Positions 55,472 through 64,000 of a stretch of 64,000 bases of DNA are shown here, piece after piece. The notes below the pieces were generated by a model. That model made no database searches and was not told the DNA's origin. It saw only the letters and a list, made by a program, of their open reading frames with translations. Position 1 is the first letter of the stretch. Each line of letters starts with the position of its first letter. The position numbers were made by a program, and so were the translations under genes. The DNA lies in NCBI RefSeq assembly GCF_036898095.1, contig NC_090728.1, forward strand, positions 87,572,435 to 87,636,434, read 5' to 3'. The stretch comes from Palaemon carinicauda. Its lineage: Eukaryota; Arthropoda; Malacostraca; Decapoda; Palaemonidae.

Positions 55472-56388
55472 AACTCTGCGAGGAACAGTGGATTTAATTG
55501 GGACGATTAATTCCGGGGTGAGTGTGTAGTTCCGAATTGTTCTACAAACTAAGTGTTAGGGCACTAGGGTGCCCACATTGACTGTTCCATATTCAAAGGT
55601 GAACCTAGCATAAGTGCAGACATGTGTGCCAAGCGTTTCCAACGCTAATGTAACTGATTAGTAATACAGACTTTTATGATTTTGATACCTCGGTATGTTA
55701 AAAGTGGCGCTAATGTTTTCTTTCAGATAAACAAGTTTTCTGTTTACTATCATGCTTATGCTTATTTATTGGTTAGCCTCCTCTTATATATGTATAATTG
55801 TTGTTTAACCTGTTTTATTTTATTGATTGTCAATAATCTAGTTCTTGTGAACCTTGCGTCTCCTTCGCCTGTGTCAGTTAACTTGAAATGATTTAGCATT
55901 ACGTTTACTATGTATATTTATCTGGGATAATTCTAATAGATTGTTCCTTTGTGCAAGCTTTGTTGCATTGGTTTATGCTTTCCCCTAGCAGGAGGACTCC
56001 ATGCCCTAATGGGACAGTGGCGGATATGCAAGTTTTCCTCCTACCCGGATATAAACCTTTGTCCAATCCAGTAATGAACGGGGAACTGGTCGATATTTCA
56101 TATTGACTCAGTGGTTCTTTACAAACTATGCTTTACATGATATAGGGTGAGACCACTATATTGGCTTGTCTTTTATGCATACATAGGTATATGTACTCTT
56201 CGAGACTTTTCCAGAGTCTAGTATGACTCTTCCCTGTAGGGGGCAGGAAGCACTAACATGGTCTATGGTTAGATGAAAAGATGTATGACGGTAACATCTT
56301 AGGTCTCTAGGTCTAGTTGGCCAGGAAATACCTTCGGGGAGTACGGCACGTTTTGAGAATCCACAGATATAGTAATGCTCTGGTATAC
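55472..56388 (+). other. 3' untranslated region of DIRS B4
   Basis: Non-coding. It shares CGAGACTTTTCCAGAGTCT and CCTGTAGGGGGCAGGAAGC with B2 at the same distance from the internal complementary region. Confidence 0.55.
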
Positions 56389-56483
56389 TTCCATCAGGAC
56401 GACATGGCTTGAGCCCAAAAAACGGATTTTGAGCGAAGCGAAAAATCTATTTTTGGGTGAGATGGCCATGTCGTCCTGATGGA
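56389..56483 (+). repeat. Internal complementary region of DIRS B4
   Basis: Holds, in order, CCATCAGGACGACATGGC, the complement of the left tip (TTGAGCCCAAAA), the complement of the right tip (AACGGATTTTGAGCGAAGCG) and the inverse block GCCATGTCGTCCTGATGG. This is the joined-ends arrangement needed to make the circular form. Confidence 0.9.
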
Positions 56484-56944
56484 CCCGCCCTTCCCTTTTC
56501 TTCTAAAAAGGACTGTAGGTCCCCTCCCTACATACAGTATCTGTAGCACATCGTGTATCGCTACAAGGAATACAGATGGCGCCGTGAGCGGCGCAATGCA
56601 CGCTTACGAAACGGGAGAGGAGAGATACCTTGCGAGCGGCTCTCCTTTCTTTCTTGTTTTTCGTTTTCTTGCCAATTGACCCCTTCGAAGAGTTAGCTCT
56701 GTTCGGGCTGCAGATTGCTATGTGGCGTGTCAAGAATACGTCCTCTGATATTTCGCGATATCCCTGGTTCTTTTATTAGGGATATTCGCTCCAGGAGTTA
56801 GAATTCTGGGTACCTTAAGGTAAATTCTCTGGGAATATTACCGTAGTTATATATACCCAAGGAAGCTACCCTTTAGGAACTTCCATCAGGACGACATGGC
56901 CATCTCACCCAAAAATAGATTTTTCGCTTCGCTCAAAATCCGTT
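56484..56944 (-). repeat. Right inverted terminal repeat of DIRS B4
   Basis: Inverse of 48541-48870 over 56573-56900, followed by the right tip (CATCTCACCCAAAAATAG ... CAAAATCCGTT) ending at 56944. Its first 90 bases are unpaired with the left end. Confidence 0.9.
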
Positions 56945-56984
56945 AATTAGTCACAAGTGTCCATAAGATATACAATTCACAAAT

Positions 56985-57250
56985 AATGACACTTTTAAAT
57001 TAGCATATATTCTGAATATATGTCAAATGTACACTGGCATTACGAACTTTTGTTTGGTTGACTATGTTGACGATATCCGTTCCAGGTCGTTTAGTAAGAA
57101 ACCAGGCTTTTTTTTATATATAATTTCAACTTGTTTCACACGTAGCGAATTGTTTTAAGTTATGACAAAGTAAAGGAGGAAAACATTAGCTTTGCAAAAT
57201 TTGGCCTATATAGAGAGCGTGGTCTTGTAAACTAATACCTTTTACAGTAA
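56985..57250. repeat. Right arm of the foldback element flanking DIRS B4
   Basis: Inverted counterpart of 48262-48540. Bases 56945-56984 have no partner and may be the loop of the original foldback. The DIRS copy thus sits near the symmetry axis. Confidence 0.75.
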
Positions 57251-57866
57251 TATACACTGCAGTATCAGCGAGTGTAATATTAGATAGGAACAAATTTTTT
57301 TTTTTTTATATTCTTTTTTTGAAGGTGTCCTGATAACTACAGTAGTATTATGCGTTGTAGGCCTACTTTACTATACCGTAGGTTACCCTTTCCAGTACTC
57401 ATTCAATTACAAAATGCATATACAGTGAAAAAAACTAAGTTCAAACAATATTAAGTAGTACATAGTGCATTAATCGACAGCGTGTAGGCAATGGGCAGCG
57501 CATTGGTATGGTTAGGAGTTATCCTGTAGGTTCTTGCTCTTCATGCTTGTCTCTGTTACTTAACCCATACGAAGAGCGAGGGCTGACTGTGTCTTAAAAT
57601 CTTTAAAATCCATATCTGAAATACAAGTGAAAGTATGATCTCTTGTAGAAAAATATGTATTTTTCTTTTAATTTTACTAGTTATTAAAGAAAAAATATGC
57701 ATTATCACTACGGCATCAGTATTAAAGTACTTTACCTCTGTAATTACTTAATTAGTCAATTTTAAAGTTAACGTAAATTTTATAAATAGCTTTTCTCGTC
57801 TAATCCTTTTAAATGGTTACTGCCGTAAACAAACCACCAATTTTAATGCGGAAAATTTTTTCTTGG
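57251..57866. other. Unclassified AT-rich stretch
   Basis: No element signature recognised. A T-run lies at 57296-57308. Confidence 0.4.
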
Positions 57867-58757
57867 TTTACTGAGTGACGGAGAACAGGGAGTACCTGTC
57901 AAGAAGAGTATCTGTCAAGAACTTGAACAGCAGCAGTCTACAGTAGAAGTTCCAGTCATACTTACAGTGGATATAATTTTTTAAGTTATTTAGTGACCTA
58001 TGGATCTTATCATTTGCATCACGATCATGTGTCACACAAATATGGAATAATTCTTTCAAAATACCATTGGACCCGGACCTGCCAAAGGAGAACCCGCCTA
58101 CCTATCTCCTAAATTACACTATAAACAAGGTAAGAGAACAGCTATTTTTCTTTGTTTTAAACTGTCCAGATCTTGATTTTTATTCCTGCAGCTTTAATCG
58201 ATGCTTATGTGATAAGTGTGTTATTACCTATACTTACCGAAATTATACGTACCTTACCTATACTTACCTTACATACTTATTCATACTTCTATTTACTTTG
58301 TTTGTTTGTATTTCATTAGTCCATTTACGATTTAATTGTATTGAATTCTGTTTGTTTTTATTATTATCTTGACGTTTTGTTTACTGGGATAGGAATATAC
58401 TTTACATTTTACTTAGTTTATTTTTGGCCTGTTATTTCATTGGGGTAGTTGCGTCCGATTCTGTTCATACATGAAATCTTAAGATTTCCTCTTGTTTACT
58501 ATTTCAGATGTGTTTGTATACTTTTGGATTCATTTCATTGGCCTCCGGATGATGCAGCCCAAGTACTCACTTTCTATCCTTATGGTTCTCGTCAAGTGTT
58601 TGTTTCTCATTCAGAAGTTTATTTTTGTGATTCGATTATATACATTACAATTAAATTCATTGTAACTTATACTTTATTTAATATACCCTATATTAACTTA
58701 TAAATTTAATGAGTTTTCTTATCATTAAAATCTGTATAAAAACCTCATTTTTATACA
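57867..58757 (+). repeat. Probable 5' LTR region of BEL/Pao copy 2
   Basis: The right limit is set by a CA (58756-58757) directly before the primer-binding site. The left limit is not established, because the second LTR lies outside the window. Tandem TACCTTACCTATACTTACC-like repeats occur near 58227-58270. The start given is only a guess. Confidence 0.4.
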
Positions 58758-58776
58758 TGGCGACCGTGATAGGATC
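58758..58776 (+). promoter_or_regulatory. Primer-binding site of BEL/Pao copy 2
   Basis: TGGCGACCGTGATAGGATC follows the LTR end directly. The TGG start fits pairing with a tRNA 3' end. The first dozen bases resemble the Gypsy site at 46667. Confidence 0.6.
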
Positions 58777-58958
58777 TGGAAGTTGAGTGGGTGGCTGTGT
58801 TTCCCGGAGGTAGGTTTAGGGTCCATGGTGATAATTTACATAAAAATTACTTTAATTTACTTTTAGTGATTACTGTTTATACACCTCTGCTTGTATTAGT
58901 ACTGCTATTTATTGTTTTACTGTGGTCCGTTGTTATTGTTACTTATATATTAGTCAAG

Positions 58959-60215
58959 ATGACCGAACTGAAGAGATTAATAACTTCTCGGAAGTTTGTA
59001 AGAAAGTCTGTTACGGAGTCGTTTAATCAACGTGATCAGTTCATCTTACTTGAAGCTTCAGATAAGCTAGCACTTGAGTCTAAGTTGACTGACAACATGG
59101 CACGTTTGAAGGATTTGGATCTTCAAATACAGGGTATTAAATGGAGTTCTGAAGAAAACGAAAGTGAACTAATGGAAGAATTGGAGGCCTGTGAAAATTA
59201 TCAAGACAAACTACGTTCGTCTTTATTTAAGCTCCAATTGCCTGTACCGACTACACCATCACCCCCTACTCCAGCTCTTCCCCTTTTGAAGAGACCAACG
59301 GCTCCTTTACCTCGATACTCTGGTCAAGAGAACGAAGACCTAACTAAATTTCTATCTCAGTTTGAGGCAGTTATCAACAGGTATGAATACTCTGACTACG
59401 AAAAGCTTTTACTCCTAAAGCAGCAGATAACTGGAAGAGCCTTGGTTTTGATAGATTCCTTGGAGTCTCATAACCAAGGATATAATAAAGCAAAGGAGCT
59501 CTTAGAAAAGGCACTTGCTTCTCCAGACGTTCAGAAATTCAGCACCATCAAGCAGCTATCTGAGCTAAACTTGGACAAATGTGATGACCCATTTGAATAT
59601 GTATCCAAAGTTAAAGGTATAATAGAGAATGTCCATAAGTTGAATGTTACTATTGATTATATTTTGCAATACTTTGTGTGGACAGGTCTGAATGAAAAGT
59701 TCAGGGATTTACTGATAAATATTAGTAACCATACATGGCCTTCAATTGAAGAGATTAGTGATAATTTCTTCACTGCCTGCACAAGATACAGTCACCATAA
59801 GAAGAAAGTGAAAGTAACTGATCATTCTGTGGATATGGCAATAAATGTGAAATTCACACCAGGGGGAACTAGTGGAGCTACTGCAAAATGTTATCCATGC
59901 TCCTTGTGTAGCACAATCCAAGAAAAGGCTAGCCATAACATCAGAGATTGTACGAACTTTATTTCTCCTGTTTCCAAAGTTGAGAAATTGAAGAGTATCG
60001 ATAGGTGTACTAGATGTGGCCTGGCATCACACTCTACTGAAAAGTGCAGATACAAATTTAGATATCAGTGTGTAAATTGCAAAGGTTTTCATTGGAATTA
60101 CTTGTGTACTCATCCAGGGGAAAATCTATCCAATGACATTGGTCAAAGGAATCTGGACCTTAACAAGAAAAAGTTCCATGAAAAAAAACAAGGACAAGAA
60201 AGACACAAAGGCTAA
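58959..60215 (+). CDS. gag: Gag of BEL/Pao copy 2 (open)
   Basis: A 418-residue open reading from the ATG at 58959 (MTELKRLITSRKFVRKSV). The in-frame extension upstream to 58791 lies in leader DNA. The N-terminal part is helical and charged. The middle is a DUF1759-type domain (LPRYSGQENEDLTKFLSQFE, YSDYEKLLLLKQQITGRALV, AKELLEKALASP). The C-terminal zinc-binding part has CYPCSLC, then CTRCGLASHSTEKC and CVNCKGFHWNYLC, typical of BEL/Pao. The gene ends GQERHKG, overlapping pol. It appears intact. Confidence 0.9.
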   Translation: MTELKRLITSRKFVRKSVTESFNQRDQFILLEASDKLALESKLTDNMARLKDLDLQIQGIKWSSEENESELMEELEACENYQDKLRSSLFKLQLPVPTTPSPPTPALPLLKRPTAPLPRYSGQENEDLTKFLSQFEAVINRYEYSDYEKLLLLKQQITGRALVLIDSLESHNQGYNKAKELLEKALASPDVQKFSTIKQLSELNLDKCDDPFEYVSKVKGIIENVHKLNVTIDYILQYFVWTGLNEKFRDLLINISNHTWPSIEEISDNFFTACTRYSHHKKKVKVTDHSVDMAINVKFTPGGTSGATAKCYPCSLCSTIQEKASHNIRDCTNFISPVSKVEKLKSIDRCTRCGLASHSTEKCRYKFRYQCVNCKGFHWNYLCTHPGENLSNDIGQRNLDLNKKKFHEKKQGQERHKG

Positions 60216-63200
60216 AACTCCAGCGGAAAGATCCCAGAATAACATTACTACTATTACAGAGGCTTTGAATAACTCAAGTGAGGGAGATACGATTCTTCCA
60301 ACCTTCACGTGTAACATAAGTGGATCCAATGTGCGTTGTATGAAAGACAGTGGATGTCAATCCAATTTTATATCTGAAGAGTTGGCCAGCAAATTGAATC
60401 TACCAGTCATACGAGAGAGTATTAAACTTACTGTGAATAGTATCAATGTCCCTAGAAGTTATGACACCAAAATTGTTGAGGTGGAAATGAAATTTGACAG
60501 GGATTCAAGAGTCATTTATGCATTGTGCCTTCCAAATATAAATATTACTTTGAATCTTTCCAAGTTGAACAGAGTTGTAAATGGATTTCTGTCAAAAGGA
60601 TATAAACTGGCAGATACAAGACTTTTGGATGGTTCAGAAGATATTTCCGATATTCAGCTTATTTTGGGATCAAAATCCAGCTATTGCATACCTGAGACTG
60701 AAATTGTATTCGGAGAGAAATCTATATATTCAAGAACTCCTCATGGTGTAGTGTTAAAGGGAGCAATCGAGACTATTTTACATGATCTGCCTTATTTACC
60801 ATATGCCCCTGAAGTCTCGTCGTCTTCCTACATTTCGATAACTAATAGAACCCCAGACTACCTGCCTTCAGAAGAAGCTAAGTTTTATCAAACCTCTAAT
60901 ATAGATTTTGGTAAAATCGAGATTAGAAATGAATCATTTGTTTTGGAAGGAGAGGATGATGAAGTCAGTGGGTTAGTTGATGTTGAAAAGGATGTACTTG
61001 ATTCTGTTTGTGACGAAGCATTGGATAGAGAGACTTCAATATACTCTGAAACTGTTGAAATCCATACTCAGTTGGTCAGTTACGTTTTAGAGAAAACTAC
61101 AAGAAATAGTGAAGGGAGGCTGGTAATGCCAATACTCTGGAACCCTAGAGTTTCTCACCTTTTGGGACATAACTTCAATATATCAAAGAAAATACTGTCG
61201 AATTTGCAAAGAAAATTGCAAGGAAATTTAGACGATAAACTGAAGCAGATAGATATGGTATTTAAAGAGCAAGCAGATGCGGGTATAATTGAGAGAATTG
61301 AAAATCTTGATAAATTCAAGAAGGAACATCCAGAGTCCAGTTTTATGCCTTTTATGGGCATTTTTAAGCCTGATCGTGAGACCACAAAATGTAGGGTTGT
61401 GTTCCTATCCAATTTGGGTGACAAAGGAAGTAAGAATCACAATCAAACTATGCATGCAGGTCCAACATTAAATCAGAAACTCTCCACTTCCATTATCAAT
61501 TTGAGGTTCTGAAGCAAACTATGTTGCTTTGATATAAAGAAGGCATTCAACAATATAGGTCTTGAGGAAGTCGACCAAAATCGCCTTTGTTTTTTATGGT
61601 TTAGAAATCTTGAAGAGGGAGATTTTTCAATTATTGGCTATAAGAATAGTAGACTTCCTTTTGGGCTTAGATGTTCACCTGCATTATTAATGCTTGGGTT
61701 ATACAAGATATTGATACTGGATTCTACCAATGATTCTTTTCCATTGATGAAACTCAAGTGAACCATTTATCAGTTGTCTTATATGGACAACTGTGCATTT
61801 ACGGCAGAAACGTCTGAGTGTTTGTTGTGGATGTATACCATGTTGGAGGATATTTTCAGTCCATATAAGTTTTCACTTCAGCAGTTTTTGTCAAATGACA
61901 TGTCATTACAGAAAGAAATTGACAAAATTCAGGAAACAGAGACTCCGACAAAAAGTAAACTGCTGGGACTTGAGTGGGATCGAATGAGTGATACATTGTC
62001 TACAAAACCCATACAACTGGATATAAATTCATCAACAAAAAGACAAGTTTTATCTACTATAGCTTCACAGTTCGATCTTCTTAATTTCAATGGACCTATA
62101 CTGAATCGAGCCAGATTGTTTCTACACAGATTGCAGTGTAGACCAGAACTAGATTGGGATGAAAAGCTTACTGCTCCTTTGATCAATGAATGGAAGAATG
62201 TCTGCAAGCAGGCCAATTCTGCACCTTCTGTAGAGTTCCCACGGAATTTTGGTGCTCGTACTGACAAATATAAATTGGTTGGGTTTGCTGATAGTAGTAA
62301 GGTTCTGTTTGGCACTGCAGTGTATCTGTATAACATAAATACAAATAAGATCTACTTTATTTTAGCAAGAAATAAAGTGGTAAGTAAACAATTGGAGTCA
62401 AAATCCATACCAAGCTTGGAATTACAAGCTCTTGCTTTAACGGTAGAAACTGTAAAGGATTTGAAGAATGAACTTTCAGGATTTGGTTGCATTGATCCTA
62501 TTGAGATAGTTGGATGCGAGGTCTACTCTGACAGTTTGGTGGTACTGGCCTGGCTGCAGTCTTACGCCTTGAAACTTGACAAACTACAAAAAAAGCAACC
62601 CTTTATACTCAATAGGTTAGAGTATATCAATAAGCTGTGTGAGGATTCTTGTATGAAATTTTCTTTTGTGTCTGGAGAAGATAATCCAGCAGACTGCATC
62701 ACCAGACCTTTATCATTTAGGCAGCTAATGAAAACAAACTATATAACTGGTCCTAAGTTCATTACAGAGAGCGAAAGCAATGTGATCTGTAGTGACAGCA
62801 CATTGTCTTTCATCATACCTGGATTATTTGAATCAAAACGAGTGCATAAAGTGGAGACAAATTGTGGTAGTGCTTGTTCACCTCCGCATGTGGGCTCGGA
62901 ACATCTTTTCCCTTTTAATAGGGTTTCTAGTTTTGAGAAGGCTGTGAGAGTGTATGCGGTGGTTCTTAGGTTCTGCAGCATTTTGAAATCTAAGTTTAAA
63001 AGTAAACATCCAGCTCTAGATCTTTTTGAAGTAGAAGATGAAGGCTTTAACTTTTATGATGAAGCTTGTAGGCAGATTATAATCAGGGATCAACATGTTC
63101 ACTTCCCAGATGTCTTTGATTATTTTCACTCAAAACAGAAGCAGTTGAAGAATCTACCTAACATTGTTGCACAGTTGAACTTGTTTCTTGATTCGGATGG

Positions 63201-64000
63201 CATGGTGAGGGTAAAAAGTAAATGCCGAAGATTGAAGGAAGTCCAACATCTTAACAAATTCAACTATCCTTTACTAATATCGAAGGACAGTATGTTAGTT
63301 CCTCTGATTATAAGGGAATTGCACGTGAAGCTCTCACATGCTGGTTGTTATCCTTTGTTGGCGGAACTTAGAAGAAACTTTTGGATTACCCATATATACT
63401 CGGCTGTGAAGAAAGTTCTGTCAAACTGCATTACTTGTAAGAGATTAAATGAGGGGGTAATCAAATTAAATCAAAGTCATTACCCAGAGTTCAGGATTAA
63501 TCCTGAAAACATACTGTACAGACAGATTTTCATTGATCATATGGGTCCATTTAGAATAAAGAATGATCAAGGAAATACTGTCAAGGTATGGCTGTTATGT
63601 ATTACGTGTCTGTGGTCCCGGGCTATTAACTTGAAAATTTGTATGGATTTAACTTCAGAGGAATTTATTAGAGCATTACAACTTCATACATATGAATTTG
63701 GTATTCCTTCCTTATGTCTGTCTGATTTGGGATCGCAATTCGTTGCTGGTGCAAATCAGATCTCTAGTTTCTTGAGCGATTACGAGACAAATGCATATTT
63801 ACAGGAACATGGAATTAAATCCTTTAAATTTGAGCAATATTACAAAGGATGTAATCAACTCGGCTTGTTAGTAGAGTCTTGTGTGAAACTAACCAAGCGC
63901 TTATTATTTGGAGCAATGCGCAATAATATTCTTCCCCTTCGGGATTTTGATTTTATTGTTCACAAAACTATACATTTGGTGAACAGAAGGCCAATTTCAT
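60133..64000 (+). pseudogene. pol: Pol of BEL/Pao copy 2: protease, RT, RNase H, integrase (partial)
   Basis: Pol overlaps gag by 83 bases in the +1 frame, with an A8 run at 60181-60188 where a shift could occur. The protease-like site is CMKDSGCQSNFI (about 60340). RT: QADAGIIERIENLD, TKCRVVFLSNLGD, a TGA at 61510, [26 protein letters not shown], a TGA at 61759, and SYMDNCAFTA at the catalytic site (YxDN instead of YxDD). From 61762 the frame is open to the window end (746 codons): RNase H (KLVGFADSSKVLFGTAVYLY, VYSDSLVVLAWLQ), an integrase zinc site (HVKLSHAGC...CITC), and the core with IFIDHMGPF, LCLSDLGSQF and ESCVKLTKRL, giving D, D and E. The C-terminus is outside the window. Confidence 0.88.

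Larger units (their letters stand above)
48541..56944 (+). mobile_element. DIRS1-like retrotransposon, family B copy 4 (B4), complete
   Basis: The most complete family B copy (8.4 kb), with both terminal repeats, leader exon, intron, Gag (open), RT-RNase H, tyrosine recombinase, 3' UTR and internal complementary region. The left tip (GGGCTCAAGCCATG) and right tip (CTCAAAATCCGTT) are found joined in the internal complementary region at 56389-56483. It sits between the arms of a foldback element. Lesions are few: one 1-bp deletion and one stop in RT, a frame change in RNase H and two shifts in the recombinase. Confidence 0.92.
58758..64000 (+). mobile_element. BEL/Pao LTR retrotransposon copy 2, runs off the window
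   Basis: A plus-strand element with primer-binding site, gag and pol (protease, RT, RNase H, integrase) in the BEL/Pao order. The integrase core is still open at base 64000. It has only three breaks: an 83-base gag/pol overlap in different frames, and TGA stops at 61510-61512 and 61759-61761. It is far better preserved than BEL copy 1 at the left end. Confidence 0.9.

Noticed and set aside
58067..58703. Two hydrophobic ORFs before BEL/Pao copy 2
   Set aside because: They lie in the probable LTR. The composition is AT-rich and TTACCTATAC-like repeats create the Tyr/Thr/Leu-rich peptide.

Overview
This window is eukaryotic genomic DNA made almost entirely of nested, decayed transposable elements. 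I find no intact host gene, no RNA gene and no prokaryotic feature. Several DIRS1-like (tyrosine-recombinase) retrotransposons, together with BEL/Pao, Gypsy, CR1/Jockey-type LINE, P-like and piggyBac-like relics and long AT, GT and GA microsatellites, fit an arthropod genome. A decapod crustacean is my best guess, because DIRS1-like elements are known to be abundant there. That assignment is inference.

Layout. 1-8831: an old BEL/Pao pol gene (protease, start of RT) is split by a 7.6 kb DIRS1-like element (family A, 868-8457). The BEL reverse transcriptase resumes at 8458 and is cut again at 8832. 8832-24034: two family B DIRS1-like copies lie head to head, B1 on the minus strand (8832-14440) and B2 on the plus strand (about 14741-24034). 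They are separated by a GC-rich minisatellite junction. The right terminal repeat of B2 is split by a piggyBac-like TTAA element (20530-23705) that carries a higher-order satellite array. B2 itself ends inside the recombinase gene of a third copy, B3 (24035-26006). 26007-26890: GC-rich unclassified DNA.

26891-32340: a near-full-length LINE on the minus strand. Its RT is split by a 1.26 kb long-terminal-inverted-repeat element with a perfect 9-bp target duplication and a spliceable coding insert (28356-29615). About 33000-33996: the 5' end of another family B DIRS on the minus strand. 35192-36024: a fragment of P-element/THAP9-like transposase. 36577-38727: a second copy of the same LINE, cut by the Gypsy element.

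38728-47076: a minus-strand Gypsy element with gag, protease, RT, RNase H, integrase and a third gene that looks like a baculovirus-F/errantivirus-type envelope. 48262-57250: a foldback element of unknown type whose two inverted arms flank the most complete family B DIRS (B4, 48541-56944). 58758-64000: a second, much younger BEL/Pao element whose pol runs off the end of the window.

How the parts work together. Each element carries its own replication genes. DIRS elements encode Gag, RT-RNase H and a tyrosine recombinase, and their split inverted ends match an internal complementary region used to form a circular intermediate. Family B seems to make Gag from a spliced transcript. The Gypsy and BEL elements have primer-binding sites starting with nearly the same bases. 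The nesting gives a relative chronology: BEL copy 1 is older than DIRS A and B1, B3 is older than B2, B2 is older than the piggyBac-like element, LINE copy 1 is older than the long-TIR element, LINE copy 2 is older than Gypsy, and the foldback element is older than B4. Nearly every coding region has stops or frameshifts, so all are described as relics.
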